Positions 17,399 through 27,748 of a DNA stretch of 64,000 nt are shown here, one piece after another. The translations under genes were made by a program, and so were the position numbers. The stretch comes from Gallionellaceae bacterium. Its GTDB lineage: Bacteria; Pseudomonadota; Gammaproteobacteria; Burkholderiales; Gallionellaceae. Position 1 is the stretch's first letter; each line of letters starts with the position of its first letter. The DNA lies in contig DAIDMQ010000003.1 of the NCBI GenBank assembly GCA_027448945.1, positions 19,308-83,307 of the forward strand. Reading direction: 5' to 3'. The notes beneath the pieces were generated by a model that worked only from the letters and a program-made list of their open reading frames with translations, was not told the origin of the DNA and made no database searches.

Positions 17399-18670
17399 TT
17401 AGTTTTCGGCATCCTCGATTTCCAATGCCGCCGCCAGCAAGGCCAGTCGTGCGATCACACCATAAGCGTAGAAACGATTCGGTGTATCGTCGGGACCGCG
17501 CTCCGGATTGGGCAGCGAGCAACTGGAATCAAAAGCCAACGGCACGAAATGCATGCCCGGTGCATTGAGATTTTCGTCTATGCCACGGTCGGTGTGCACA
17601 CGATAAAAACCGCCCACCACATAGTGATCGATCATATAGATCACAGGCTCGGCAACCGCTTCGTTGATATTCTCAAAGGTGTACACACCCTCTTGTATCA
17701 ACACATCGTTGACTTCCTGACCTTCTTTGATAACGGCCATTTTGTTGCGCTGCTTGCGATTGAGCGCGGTAATCTCCGCCGCGTCTTTCACCGTCATAAT
17801 ACCCATGCCATACGTGCCCGCATCGGCTTTAACAATCACAAAAGGCTCGCTCTTTACACCATACTCGGTATATTTGAGGCGCATCTTCTGCAGCGTCATA
17901 TCAACCTTCTCTGCCAGGCATTCCAAGCCCAGACGCTCCTGGAAATTCACCTTATTGCAGGTATCAAAATACGGATCTATCAACCAGGGATCAATGTTGA
18001 TCAACTCGGCGAATTCCGTCGCCACCTTGTTGTAATGCGCGAAGTGCTCGGACTTGCGGCGCGTGTACCAGCCCACCGAAAGCGGCGGATAGATTTCCTG
18101 CTCGATATTTTTGAGTATCTCCGGCACACCCGCCGACAGATCGTTGTTGAGCAACACCACGCAAGGGTCGAAGTCTTCGAGGCCGAGACGGTTGCCGCGT
18201 TTAACCAACGGCTCCAGCATCAATGTGCCGCCGCCAGGCAGCACAATGGGTGTGGGCTGCGTGATCTCGGGCAACAGCGAACCGACCCGCACACGCATCC
18301 CGGCCTGCTTGATGATGGTCACCAACTGCGCCACGTTCTGCAGATAAAACATATTGCGCGTGTGATTCTCGGGTATCAGCAACACCCCCCGCGCTTCGGG
18401 ACAAATCTTCTCCACCGCGCTCTGCATCGCCTGCACGCACAAGGGCAAAAAATCGGGGTTGAGGTTGTTAAAGCCGCCAGGGAATAGATTGGTGTCCACT
18501 GGCGCCAGCTTGAAACCGCTGTTACGCAGATCGACGGAAGCATAAAAAGGCACAGGGTGGTCCTGCCATTTGGAACGCATCCAATGCTCGGTGGTCGGCA
18601 TGGAAGACAACAACCTGCGCTCCAAATCGAGCAGCGGGCCTTTAAGTGCAGTGGTGAGATTCGGAACCAT
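17399..18670 (-). CDS. gshA: Glutamate-cysteine ligase (acidithiobacillus-type GshA)
   Basis: This 423-residue enzyme matches the compact GshA family first described in Acidithiobacillus, distinct from E. coli GshA. Features include WQDHPVPFYASVDLRN near the N-terminus, a long central NKVNFQERLGLECLA segment, and KADAGTYGMGIMTVKDA, reminiscent of ATP-grasp glycine loops. It makes gamma-glutamylcysteine, the first step of glutathione synthesis. It heads the minus-strand run gshA-apbE-membrane protein-EIIA-ptsH-ptsI. It diverges from the ABC-F gene across 159 bp. Confidence 0.88.
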   Translation of the reverse strand: MVPNLTTALKGPLLDLERRLLSSMPTTEHWMRSKWQDHPVPFYASVDLRNSGFKLAPVDTNLFPGGFNNLNPDFLPLCVQAMQSAVEKICPEARGVLLIPENHTRNMFYLQNVAQLVTIIKQAGMRVRVGSLLPEITQPTPIVLPGGGTLMLEPLVKRGNRLGLEDFDPCVVLLNNDLSAGVPEILKNIEQEIYPPLSVGWYTRRKSEHFAHYNKVATEFAELINIDPWLIDPYFDTCNKVNFQERLGLECLAEKVDMTLQKMRLKYTEYGVKSEPFVIVKADAGTYGMGIMTVKDAAEITALNRKQRNKMAVIKEGQEVNDVLIQEGVYTFENINEAVAEPVIYMIDHYVVGGFYRVHTDRGIDENLNAPGMHFVPLAFDSSCSLPNPERGPDDTPNRFYAYGVIARLALLAAALEIEDAEN

Positions 18671-18829
18671 ATCGCCTTAATTACTGAATGTTAAGTCAGC
18701 GCATTCTAGCCGATACGCGCGAGCAAAACGAAACCGCCACCCTGCACACGTTGCACTCAATGGTAGAATGCGCGCCTTTAATTTTATTGACTCTCGCCAT
18801 TTTTACGGCCGGGGCACGCAAGGCACACC

Positions 18830-20428
18830 ATGTTATCTACCGCAAATATCACCATGCAGTTCGGCGCGAAGCCGCTTTTTGAAAATGTCTCTGTCAAATT
18901 CAGCGACGGTAACCGTTACGGCCTGATCGGCGCGAACGGCTGCGGGAAATCCACTTTCATGAAGATCTTGGGCCGCGACCTGATGCAGACCTCGGGCGAG
19001 GTGATGATCGATAAAAACGAACGTCTGGGTAAGTTGCGCCAGGACCAGTTCGCCTACGAAGAGAATCGCGTGCTGGACGTGGTGATGATGGGCCACACCG
19101 AGATGTGGGCGGCGATGTCGGAACGCGATGCGATCTACGCCAATCCGGATGCTTCCGAAGAAGACTACATGCGCGCCGCCGATCTAGAGGCGACCTTCGC
19201 CGAGTACGACGGCTATACCGCCGAGGCGCGCGCCGGTGAATTGCTGTTGGGCTTGGGTATCGCAATCGAGCTGCATCACGGCAACATGAGCGCGGTGGCG
19301 CCGGGCTTCAAACTGCGTGTGCTGTTAGCACAAGCGCTGTTCTCCGATCCGGACATCCTGCTGCTGGACGAACCGACCAACAACTTGGATATCAACACCA
19401 TCCGCTGGTTGGAGGACATCCTCAACGCGCGTACGTGCACCATGGTCATCATCTCGCACGATCGACACTTTCTGAACAGCGTATGCACCCATATGTCCGA
19501 TCTGGACTACGGCAAGATCACCACCTACCCCGGCACCTACGACGATTACATGATGGCATCGGCGCAAGCGCGTGAACAGCAGTCTGCCGACAACGCCAAG
19601 GCGAAAGAAAAAGTCGCCGAACTGAAGGCCTTCGTGGCACGCTTCTCGGCGAATGCGTCCAAGGCCAAGCAGGCAACCTCGCGTGCACGCCAGATCGACA
19701 AAATCAAGATCGAGGACATCAAACCTTCCAGCCGCCAATATCCTTTCATCCGCTTCGAGTTCGACGAGCGCGAGAAACTGCACCGCACTGCGGTCGAGGT
19801 GCAGCACATGGCCAAGGGCTATGACAAAGTGCTGTTCTCCAACGTCAACCTGCGCGTCGATGCGGGCGAAAAGATCGCCATCATCGGCCCCAACGGTATC
19901 GGTAAGACCACGCTGCTGCGCTGTCTCGCGGGCGACCTGACACCCGACACCGGCACCATCAAGTGGACCGAAAAGGCCAAGATCGGCTACTACGCTCAGG
20001 ATCATAGTCACGACTTTGAAAAGGACCTGAGCATGACCGACTGGATGACCTACTGGCGCGGCCCGCATGACGATGACCAAACCGTGCGTGCTACCTTGGG
20101 CCGTTTGCTGTTCTCCGGTGATCAGGCCCTCAAGCAAGTAAAAGTGCTGTCTGGTGGTGAGAAGGGCCGCATGTTGTTCGGCAAGCTGATGCTGCAAAAG
20201 AACAACGTGCTGCTGATGGACGAACCGACCAACCACATGGACATGGAGTCCATCGAGTCACTCAACACCGCCCTGCTGGAATACAAGGGCACAGTGCTGT
20301 TCGTCAGTCATGACCGCGAATTCGTTTCCTCCTTGGCGACACGCATCATCGAGATCACCGAGAACGGCGTGAACGACTACCACGGCACTTACGAAGAATA
20401 TTTGCGCGATCAAGGCATGGTTGGCTAA
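18830..20428 (+). CDS. ABC-F ATPase, YbiT type
   Basis: This is a 532-residue soluble twin-ATPase. The first Walker A is [11 protein letters not shown] and the second is [11 protein letters not shown]; Walker B/D-loops are [11 protein letters not shown] and [11 protein letters not shown]. As in YbiT, the first signature motif is degenerate ([17 protein letters not shown]) whereas the second is canonical ([10 protein letters not shown]). An arm/linker rich in Lys and Ala lies between the domains. There are no membrane spans, so this is a ribosome-acting ABC-F and not a transporter subunit. Confidence 0.93.
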   Translation: MLSTANITMQFGAKPLFENVSVKFSDGNRYGLIGANGCGKSTFMKILGRDLMQTSGEVMIDKNERLGKLRQDQFAYEENRVLDVVMMGHTEMWAAMSERDAIYANPDASEEDYMRAADLEATFAEYDGYTAEARAGELLLGLGIAIELHHGNMSAVAPGFKLRVLLAQALFSDPDILLLDEPTNNLDINTIRWLEDILNARTCTMVIISHDRHFLNSVCTHMSDLDYGKITTYPGTYDDYMMASAQAREQQSADNAKAKEKVAELKAFVARFSANASKAKQATSRARQIDKIKIEDIKPSSRQYPFIRFEFDEREKLHRTAVEVQHMAKGYDKVLFSNVNLRVDAGEKIAIIGPNGIGKTTLLRCLAGDLTPDTGTIKWTEKAKIGYYAQDHSHDFEKDLSMTDWMTYWRGPHDDDQTVRATLGRLLFSGDQALKQVKVLSGGEKGRMLFGKLMLQKNNVLLMDEPTNHMDMESIESLNTALLEYKGTVLFVSHDREFVSSLATRIIEITENGVNDYHGTYEEYLRDQGMVG

Positions 20429-20497
20429 CTGCCCAATCATCTCCACCCCGGCAAGGGGTAAAAATTGCTTAGCGGCATCGTTCAATCAGGAGCGGCA

Positions 20498-21304
20498 TTG
20501 GGCATCAGCAGAACCATCGGTGTATTCGATTCGGGTGTGGGCGGTCTCTCCGTGCTGCACCACATCCGCGCCGCCTTGCCTGATGCCCGCCTCATCTACA
20601 TCGCCGATTCCGCCCATGTCCCTTATGGCGATAAACAACCCGCCTATATCGAGCAACGTTCGCACACCCTCACGCGTTTCCTGATAGAACAAGGCGCTGA
20701 TGCCATTGTCATCGCCTGCAATACCGCGACGGCTGCGGCTGCGGCGAGCCTGCGCGGTCGTCATCAATTACCCATCATAGGCATGGAACCCGCCGTCAAA
20801 CCGGCCGTTGCCGCCACCAAGAGCGGCGTGGTGGGCGTACTGGCGACAGTGGGCACGCTGGAGAGCGCGCGTTTCGCCGCGCTGCTGGAAAAGTATGCCG
20901 GCAACGTGAAGATCGTCACGCAGGGTTGCCCCGGCCTGGTGGAACTGGTCGAGCGCGGCGACCTGCACAGTGCCGAAGCGCGCCGTTTGGTGGAGCGCTA
21001 TACCGCCCCGCTGCTGCAAGCGGGCGCAGACACCTTCATCCTCGGTTGCACGCACTATCCCTTCCTTGCACCGCTGATCGGCGAAGTGGCGGGCGGACAT
21101 ATCTCATTGGTCGATACCGGTACTGCCGTCGCGCGCGAACTGAAGCGCCGTGTCGATACCGAGCTGCCGCCGCACGTGCGGCTGGGCATGGTCGGCAGCG
21201 AAAACTTCTATACCAGCGGCGATGCCGGGCATGCCACGCGCATCGTGTCTTCGCTGTGGGGACGGTCAATCACGGTACAGGTTCTGCCATCCCAATTCAG
21301 TTGA
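20498..21304 (+). CDS. murI: Glutamate racemase MurI
   Basis: This 268-residue enzyme makes D-glutamate for peptidoglycan. The two catalytic Cys are in VIACNTATAA and LGCTHYPFL; the N-terminal GVFDSGVGGLSVL and DSAHVPYG are family motifs. I chose TTG 20498-20500 because AGGAG at 20488-20492 lies 5 nt before it and the protein then starts MGISRTIGVFDSG; an upstream in-frame TTG at 20465 has no ribosome site. It is 69 bp downstream of the ABC-F gene. Confidence 0.93.
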   Translation: MGISRTIGVFDSGVGGLSVLHHIRAALPDARLIYIADSAHVPYGDKQPAYIEQRSHTLTRFLIEQGADAIVIACNTATAAAAASLRGRHQLPIIGMEPAVKPAVAATKSGVVGVLATVGTLESARFAALLEKYAGNVKIVTQGCPGLVELVERGDLHSAEARRLVERYTAPLLQAGADTFILGCTHYPFLAPLIGEVAGGHISLVDTGTAVARELKRRVDTELPPHVRLGMVGSENFYTSGDAGHATRIVSSLWGRSITVQVLPSQFS

Positions 21305-21356
21305 AGACGGTCGCGCTGGGGGTACAATCCGCGTATCGCACTACCCGTTCCCCAGC

Positions 21357-23255
21357 ATGATCTCACCGAAAATACCACGCACTTCTTCTGCCTTCTCCCT
21401 CTGGCTGATGATGGTCCTGTTTCTGCTGGTACTGCTCATCGTCATGGTGATCGGGCTGTATCTGGAACATGACGGGATAACGGCGCGCGAACAAGACAGG
21501 CTGTTGAGCCAGACCCGGATCATCGCCGAAAACATGGAGACAGGTTTGGCCGCTGCCAATCTGGCACTTGACGATATCCGGAACCAGTATCTCTCGGAGC
21601 GCCGGCATGGCGTCAGGCCGGAGCTGGCCATCCATCTCCCATTACTGGTACGCGTGATGCCGGGTGTGCGCACCATCAACATCCTCGATGCACGAGGCAT
21701 ATTAATCGCCTCGAACCGCACCGATTTGATCGGCACCGATCTGGGCTTCCGTGACTATTTCAAGCAGGTGCAGGCACAGCCCGATTTTTCTACGCTCTAC
21801 GTTTCGCCGCCGTTCGAGACCCTGTCCGGTGTGTACGCCATCAATCTTTCGCGCGCAATCATCGGTCCAAAAGGCGAATTCGCCGGCATCGTCACGGCCA
21901 CGCTTGACCCTGACTATTTCCGCAGTCTGATGGATTCCGTGCTGTATACGCCGGATATGTGGGATGCCATAGCCCACGGTGATGGCACACTGTTCATAAT
22001 GCAGCCGGAGCGCGAACCATTGCGCGGTATGAGCCTGGCGCAGCCAGATTCCTTCTTCATGCAGCATCGCGAGAGCGGCGAGAAAGCCACGGTGCTGAGC
22101 GGCAAGGTGTATTCAACGGGCGAGATGCGCATAATGGCGCAGCACACAGTGAACCCAGCGGCACTCAAAATGGATCAGCCGTTGGTGGTGGCCGTAAGCC
22201 GCGACCTCGATGCACTCTATCAACCCTGGCGGCAGCAGGTCGAGTTCCAGATCACATTGCTCGTCGTAATCGCAGGGCTTTCCGTCTTCGGCATGTATGC
22301 CTATCAACGTCATCGCCACCGACTGGAGCGACAGGTGGCAATGGCGCGTGAACAGGCCGACCTTTTTAGTATCGCGCTGGACCATCTCCCGACCTATATC
22401 TATATGAAGGATCACCACCATCGCTATGTCTATGCCAACAAGCCGACGCTGGAACTGTTCGGCTGCACCGCAGAGGATCTGGCCGGCAGTCCCGATAGCC
22501 GTTTCTTCCCGCCGGAAGCGGTCGCGCGGCTGCACGAGATCGACTCGCGTGTGCTCGAACGCGGCGAAGATACGGCCGAAGAAGTGGTCGTGCCCGGCGA
22601 GGGCGGACAGATGCGTGTGTACTGGGAAATCAAGACACCGGTCTACGAAGACGGTGACCGGACGCGCATCTGGGGATTGTGCGGCATCTCCACCGACATC
22701 ACCGAGCGCAAAGCGCTGGAAAACAAATTCGAACGTCAGGCACATCTGGATTATCTGACGGGGCTGAACAACCGCCGCCATTTCATGGAATTGGGCGAGA
22801 GCGAGTTGGCGCGCGCGCAGCGTTACCAAACTGCGCTGTCGATATTCATGCTCGATATCGACCACTTCAAGCGCTTCAACGACCACTACGGCCACAAAGC
22901 GGGCGATCTGGTGTTGCAAAAACTGGCCGAGGTGATGCAGGGCACTCTGCGCACGGTGGACATCGTCGGGCGTATCGGCGGAGAGGAATTTGCGGTGCTG
23001 TTGCCAGAGACCGGATTGGCGCAGGCGACCGAGGTGGCGGAACGCCTGCGCGAGCATGTGGCACAGGCGGCACTTGTGTTCGATGCCGGCCAGTCACAGC
23101 ATTTCACCGTTTCCATCGGCGTCACCACAGTGCTGGAAAAAGAAACTAACCTTGATATTTTGCTCAGCGAGGCGGATCGCGCGCTGTATGAGGCAAAGGA
23201 AGCGGGCCGCAACCGCGTGGTTGCGGCGGGGCATGAAAGTGATGACGCAGCATGA
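21357..23255 (+). CDS. Membrane-bound diguanylate cyclase (Cache-PAS-GGDEF)
   Basis: This is a 632-residue sensor. One N-terminal span (about 14-35) leads into a periplasmic double-Cache/PDC-like domain (about 40-285, with GTDLGFRDYFKQ and FETLSGVYAINLSR). A second span follows (about 298-318), then a PAS domain (about 335-455, starting LDHLPTYIYMKD) and a GGDEF domain. The active-site motif is RIGGEEF (about 539-545), and DYLTGLNNRR and DIDHFKRFND are conserved, so the cyclase looks active. There is no RxxD inhibitory site in the usual place. The ATG at 21357 follows the murI stop by 52 bp; an in-frame extension into murI is spurious. Confidence 0.92.
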   Translation: MISPKIPRTSSAFSLWLMMVLFLLVLLIVMVIGLYLEHDGITAREQDRLLSQTRIIAENMETGLAAANLALDDIRNQYLSERRHGVRPELAIHLPLLVRVMPGVRTINILDARGILIASNRTDLIGTDLGFRDYFKQVQAQPDFSTLYVSPPFETLSGVYAINLSRAIIGPKGEFAGIVTATLDPDYFRSLMDSVLYTPDMWDAIAHGDGTLFIMQPEREPLRGMSLAQPDSFFMQHRESGEKATVLSGKVYSTGEMRIMAQHTVNPAALKMDQPLVVAVSRDLDALYQPWRQQVEFQITLLVVIAGLSVFGMYAYQRHRHRLERQVAMAREQADLFSIALDHLPTYIYMKDHHHRYVYANKPTLELFGCTAEDLAGSPDSRFFPPEAVARLHEIDSRVLERGEDTAEEVVVPGEGGQMRVYWEIKTPVYEDGDRTRIWGLCGISTDITERKALENKFERQAHLDYLTGLNNRRHFMELGESELARAQRYQTALSIFMLDIDHFKRFNDHYGHKAGDLVLQKLAEVMQGTLRTVDIVGRIGGEEFAVLLPETGLAQATEVAERLREHVAQAALVFDAGQSQHFTVSIGVTTVLEKETNLDILLSEADRALYEAKEAGRNRVVAAGHESDDAA

Positions 23256-23271
23256 TGGAAAGGGTGGCGAG

Positions 23272-23439
23272 ATGCCGAACTGCAATGCCTGCCGCCATTT
23301 TTATGTCACGTGGGATGCGCATTTTCGTTACGGTTGCCGCGCTTTGGATTTCAAGAGCCAGCGTTTGCCCATGCTGAATGTGTTGGACGCTTCGGGTCAA
23401 CCCTGCCAGTTCTGCCAAAGCAAACCACGCCGGTCTTAG
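23272..23439 (+). CDS. Small Cys-rich protein (putative zinc ribbon)
   Basis: This product of about 55 residues starts MPNCNACRHFYVTWD. It has CxxC at residues 4-7, a single Cys in YGCRALDF, and CQFC near the C-terminus, so up to five Cys could make a zinc site. I do not recognise a named family. A start at 23242 would overlap the cyclase gene by 14 bp; 23272 has the purine-rich GGGTGGCGAG directly upstream and is preferred. It lies between the diguanylate cyclase and purU. The function is unknown. Confidence 0.65.
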   Translation: MPNCNACRHFYVTWDAHFRYGCRALDFKSQRLPMLNVLDASGQPCQFCQSKPRRS

Positions 23440-23502
23440 CAGTCGATATCTTCCGGCTAGGGTTATCCGTTAGAATCCTCGCACTGATACGAGGAGTCCC
23501 GC

Positions 23503-24360
23503 ATGAGCACCACCCGCCGCTATACACTGACCATCTCCTGCCCGGATCGCTCCGGCATCATTGCCGCAGTTACCAGTTTCATCGCAGAGCATGACGGCTT
23601 CATCACCGAAGCGAGTTACCACACCGAGCAGGAGGCACAGCTTTTTTTCATGCGCCAGGAAATGCGCGCGGACTCGTTGCCGTTCGATGCGGCGACGTTC
23701 AGCGAGAAATTCAAACCGCTGGCCGACAGATTCGACATGACCTGGCAGCTGACCGATTCCGCCGACAAGAAGCGGCTGGTGATGTTGGTGAGCAAGCAGG
23801 ATCATTGTCTGGATGATCTGCTGCACCGCTGGCGCAGCGGCGAGTTGCAGGTGGATATCCCGTGCGTGATCTCCAACCACGAGGACCTGCGCAGCTTCGT
23901 CGAATGGCACGGCATCCCATTCATCCATGTCGACATGCGCGGTGACAAGGAAGAAGCGTTCCAGCATATCGCCGCCCTGTTCGATAAGCAACGCGGCGAT
24001 GCCATGGTGCTGGCGCGCTTCATGCAGATCCTGCCGCCCTGGCTGTGCCAACGCTATCCGGGCCGTGTGATCAACATCCACCACAGTTTCCTGCCCTCTT
24101 TCGTCGGTGCCAAGCCTTACCATCAGGCCTACCAGCGCGGCGTGAAGCTGATCGGTGCCACCTGCCATTACGTCACCGACGAGCTGGATGCGGGGCCTAT
24201 CATCGAGCAGGACACCGTGCGCATCGACCACGGCGACACCCCTGATGATTTGGTGCGTTACGGCCGCGACATCGAGAAGACAGTGCTATCGCGCGGCCTG
24301 CGTTACCACGTCGAAGATCGCGTGCTGGTATGCGGCAACAAGACCATTGTGTTCAGATAA
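23503..24360 (+). CDS. purU: Formyltetrahydrofolate deformylase PurU
   Basis: This 285-residue enzyme has an N-terminal ACT domain (about 5-85, starting YTLTISCPDRSGII) and a C-terminal formyltransferase-like hydrolase domain. VLARFMQILPPW, NIHHSFLPSFVGAKPYHQA and HYVTDELDAGPII carry the conserved catalytic Asn/His/Asp set. It hydrolyses 10-formyl-THF to formate and THF, feeding PurT and balancing one-carbon units. The ACT domain is the expected Met/Gly regulatory site. It stands alone 64 bp after the small Cys-rich gene. Confidence 0.95.
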   Translation: MSTTRRYTLTISCPDRSGIIAAVTSFIAEHDGFITEASYHTEQEAQLFFMRQEMRADSLPFDAATFSEKFKPLADRFDMTWQLTDSADKKRLVMLVSKQDHCLDDLLHRWRSGELQVDIPCVISNHEDLRSFVEWHGIPFIHVDMRGDKEEAFQHIAALFDKQRGDAMVLARFMQILPPWLCQRYPGRVINIHHSFLPSFVGAKPYHQAYQRGVKLIGATCHYVTDELDAGPIIEQDTVRIDHGDTPDDLVRYGRDIEKTVLSRGLRYHVEDRVLVCGNKTIVFR

Positions 24361-24398
24361 AGAAGGCTGGTGTGTATGCCACGCCAATCTAACCATAG

Positions 24399-25349
24399 AT
24401 GCCTGAAGCCACTATCCCCTTACGCCTAGGCCGTTACTCCATCGTCGAACAAATCGGCGTAGGCGCGAGTTCCAACGTCTATCTGGCTATTGAGGACAGT
24501 AGCTTCATCTCAGTCGCCATCAAACAACTGCGCCACTCCCCCAGAATGGAAGCTTTCAAACGTCTGCTGGCGCACGAGGTGGAATTGGCCGGCAAGCTGC
24601 ACCACAAAAATATCGTGCGCTTCATCACTGCCGACATGAATGAAAAGAGCGGCGCTTACACGGTGATGGAATACATCAAAGGTGTTTCGCTAGACACTCA
24701 CCAGCATACCGAGACCTTGCTTCCCATCAACAAAGTGCTGGCCATCATCGAACAAGTCGCCAACGCCTTGCAACACGCGGCCAGCCAGCACGTCGTACAC
24801 CGCGATGTAAAGCCGGAAAATATTTTGCTGATGCCGAATGGCATGACCAAGCTCACCGATTTTGGTTGTGCAATCGCTACCGGTGAGCACGGTGCGATGG
24901 TGGCCGGCAGTCTGGCATACATGTCGCCCGAACAATTGGACGGTTTAGCTTTGGATGAACGTGCTGACATCTATTCTCTGGGCGCGACCTTGTACCGTTT
25001 GTTGACCGGCAAGAACACCTTCACTGCCGACAATGAATTCGATGCGCGTATCGCTGTGCTGAACTATCCCGCTTATCCTATACGCAGCTATCGTCCAGAG
25101 TTGCCGGACAAGTTGGTTGAGGTCATACAACGGGCTCTACTCAAAGATGTGGAGCGCCGCTACCCGAACTGGGAAGCCTTCATCCATGCCTTCGGCAATG
25201 CCGCGCATGAAGTCCGCATGTCGCATATAGACTACGACGTGTATCGCGGTTTCAGTCCGAATACCCAAAGACGCATCTCGGATCAACTCTCCGCTACGGG
25301 TCGTTTCTCCTTGAGTGATCTTTCGCGCAGCATCATGCCAAGAGAATAA
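24399..25349 (+). CDS. Hanks-type serine/threonine protein kinase
   Basis: This is a 316-residue cytosolic kinase with all main subdomains: the Gly-rich loop GVGASSNVY (20-28), Lys42 in VAIKQL, Glu60 in HEVEL, HRDVKPENILL (134-144) with catalytic Asp136, and DFGCA (154-158). The activation-segment end is MSPEQLDG and the C-lobe DERADIYSLGATLY. There is no transmembrane helix or PASTA repeat; the C-terminal 50 residues after the kinase fold show no known domain. No partner phosphatase is adjacent. Substrates are unknown. Confidence 0.92.
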   Translation: MPEATIPLRLGRYSIVEQIGVGASSNVYLAIEDSSFISVAIKQLRHSPRMEAFKRLLAHEVELAGKLHHKNIVRFITADMNEKSGAYTVMEYIKGVSLDTHQHTETLLPINKVLAIIEQVANALQHAASQHVVHRDVKPENILLMPNGMTKLTDFGCAIATGEHGAMVAGSLAYMSPEQLDGLALDERADIYSLGATLYRLLTGKNTFTADNEFDARIAVLNYPAYPIRSYRPELPDKLVEVIQRALLKDVERRYPNWEAFIHAFGNAAHEVRMSHIDYDVYRGFSPNTQRRISDQLSATGRFSLSDLSRSIMPRE

Positions 25350-25497
25350 ACCGCACCGCGTTGGTCACGATGTGCGCCAGGCTGGTGCGTTTCTCAACCT
25401 CTGGAACTGTACAGGTAGGGCGTAGAACTGGTTACCACAGGTTTGTTTTGCTTCTGGGTAACCGAGTCCGGCAAGATGCCCAAATCGACTTTCAGAT

Positions 25498-25665
25498 TCA
25501 GACATAGCAACAGCAATCCTCGTCATCAAACGACTCTAGATGGCTCAGCAGCTGATTTGCATATGCACCATCCGTCAGCAAACGATTGAAATCTAGCTTC
25601 GTCACACCCTGTTTACGCGCCAACACGCCCAGCTTGGCCACCTTCTTCAATATCTCGTTATCCAC
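25498..25665 (-). CDS. Small conserved-looking protein with Cys-rich tail
   Basis: This 55-residue product has a GTG start at 25663-25665, preceded by AAGGTAG as ribosome site. It reads as a well-behaved soluble helix-rich protein: MDNEILKKVAKLGVLARKQG, then TKLDFNRLLTDGAYANQ, LLSHLESFDDED and a terminal CCCYV. The triple Cys at the end and the preceding acidic patch suggest metal or redox use, but I do not recognise the family. The surrounding intergenic sequence (25350-25497 and 25666-25822) contains nothing else that I can support beyond a short inverted repeat at 25430-25463. Confidence 0.5.
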   Translation of the reverse strand: MDNEILKKVAKLGVLARKQGVTKLDFNRLLTDGAYANQLLSHLESFDDEDCCCYV

Positions 25666-25822
25666 TTTTTACTACCTTATAAGTTACTGGTAGCTGTACT
25701 AAAGCAGGATACATGCCACAACTTCAGTTTCGTCTGTAAACATCGGCGCGCATGCCACATCGAGTCCTGGCGAGATTGTGTTGCGGCTTAATCATATCGC
25801 CTCACTATTCAGATGTTTTAAT

Positions 25823-25850
25823 CGAAAAAAGGGCACCTTGCGGTGCCCTT
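25823..25850 (-). terminator. Intrinsic terminator of torF-glnK-amtB
   Basis: On the minus strand GGGCACC GCAA GGTGCCC forms a 7-bp GC-rich stem with a tetraloop and is followed by TTTTTT (25830-25825). It lies 40 bp after the amtB stop codon. Confidence 0.92.
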
Positions 25851-25890
25851 GAAACTGAAGCGGGGAGCTTCAGGGGAGGAGACGAATTAT

Positions 25891-27354
25891 TTAGATGTTG
25901 TAAGCACGTTCGCCGTGTGCCGCAGTATCCAGACCTTCGCGTTCAGCTTCTTCAGGAACACGCAGACCCATCACCATATCGATCAACTTGAACAACACGA
26001 AGCTGACGATACCAGACCACAAGATAGTCACACCCACACCCCAAGCTTGGCTGACCAATTGGCCAGAGATTGAGTACTCGGCGACCTTGCCGGCGGCGTA
26101 GTCGTAAACACCCGTACCGCCCAAACTAGGTGAAGCCAATACACCAGTTGCCATCGCACCCAAGATACCGCCCACACCGTGTACACCGAATACGTCCAGT
26201 GAGTCGTCGATACCGAGCAATTTCTTCAGGCCTGTCACACCCCACAAGCACAGTACACCGGCAAGCAGACCCAACACGATAGCGCCCATCGGTCCGATAA
26301 AACCACACGCTGGCGTTACAGCTACCAGACCTGCTACCGCACCAGAAGCCAGACCCAACATGCTAGGCTTGCCCTTCAACATCCATTCGGCCATCATCCA
26401 AGCGAACGCTGCTGCAGCTGTCGCGACAACGGTGTTCACCATCGCCAATACCGCTGTACCCGTTGCTTCCAAGTTGGAACCCGCGTTGAAACCGAACCAA
26501 CCCACCCACAACAGAGATGCGCCAATCATGGTCATGGTCAGGCTATGAGGCGCCATAGGCTCCTTGCCGTAACCAATACGCTTGCCCAATACAACCGCAC
26601 CCATCAGAGCCGCCATCGCAGCATTGATATGCACTACGGTACCGCCTGCGAAGTCCAATGCACCCTTACCGAACAAGAAACCAGACGGATCAGCATACGC
26701 AGATGGACCACCCCAGTACCAAACCATATGTGCAATCGGCAGGTAGGAGAAAGTGAACCACAGTCCACAGAACACCAACAGGGATGAGAACTTGATACGT
26801 TCAGCAAAACCACCAACAGTCAGTGCCACAGTGATCGCCGCGAAAGTTAATTGGAACACCATGAACAACATCTCAGGAATCACTACGCCTTTGCTGAATG
26901 TCTCAGCCACTGCATCTGGCGTCACGCCCGCCAAAAAGGCCTTAGAGAATCCACCGATGAAATCACTCATGCCGCCACCAGTGAACGCCAAGCTGTAACC
27001 GTAAGTCACCCACAAGATCGCGATCAAACAAAAGATTGCGAAAACTTGTGCCAACACGGACAGCATGTTCTTAACGCGAACCAGACCACCGTAGAACAGT
27101 GCCAGACCGGGCAATGTCATCAAGATAACCAAGATGGTCGCGACAATCATCCAAGCTGTGTCGCCCTTGTCTGGAACAGGTGTGGCGGCAACCGCCGCAA
27201 CCACTTCCGCTGCAGCGGGTGCTGCCACTTCTGCTGTCGCCGCCACTTCTGATGTCGCTGCCGATACAGCTGCAGCGACTTCCTCGGCATACGCGCCAGC
27301 GGTGAGTCCGCAAAGCACTGCCAGTAATGCGAATAAAGCAAAGAACTTCTTCAT
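25891..27354 (-). CDS. amtB: Ammonium transporter AmtB
   Basis: This 487-residue protein has a signal peptide (MKKFFALFALLAVLCGLTAG, then AYA) followed by a 40-residue Ala/Val/Glu-rich periplasmic segment common in betaproteobacterial AmtB. It then has eleven membrane spans starting at DTAWMIVATILVILMTLPG. GGTVVHINAAMA and FGVHGVGGILGAMATG hold the two pore His. It moves ammonium across the inner membrane and is blocked by unmodified GlnK. It lies 10 bp downstream of glnK and is the last gene before the terminator. Confidence 0.97.
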   Translation of the reverse strand: MKKFFALFALLAVLCGLTAGAYAEEVAAAVSAATSEVAATAEVAAPAAAEVVAAVAATPVPDKGDTAWMIVATILVILMTLPGLALFYGGLVRVKNMLSVLAQVFAIFCLIAILWVTYGYSLAFTGGGMSDFIGGFSKAFLAGVTPDAVAETFSKGVVIPEMLFMVFQLTFAAITVALTVGGFAERIKFSSLLVFCGLWFTFSYLPIAHMVWYWGGPSAYADPSGFLFGKGALDFAGGTVVHINAAMAALMGAVVLGKRIGYGKEPMAPHSLTMTMIGASLLWVGWFGFNAGSNLEATGTAVLAMVNTVVATAAAAFAWMMAEWMLKGKPSMLGLASGAVAGLVAVTPACGFIGPMGAIVLGLLAGVLCLWGVTGLKKLLGIDDSLDVFGVHGVGGILGAMATGVLASPSLGGTGVYDYAAGKVAEYSISGQLVSQAWGVGVTILWSGIVSFVLFKLIDMVMGLRVPEEAEREGLDTAAHGERAYNI

Positions 27355-27364
27355 TTCTTTCTCC

Positions 27365-27742
<378 letters not shown>

Positions 27743-27748
27743 TCAGTT

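Noticed and set aside
17549..18487. Long plus-strand frame opposite gshA
   Set aside because: Antisense to a conserved enzyme; rich in His/Arg as expected of a shadow frame.
25430..25463. GGTTACC/GGTAACC inverted repeat as terminator or operator
   Set aside because: Short arms, 20-nt loop and no T-run; not enough to support a call.
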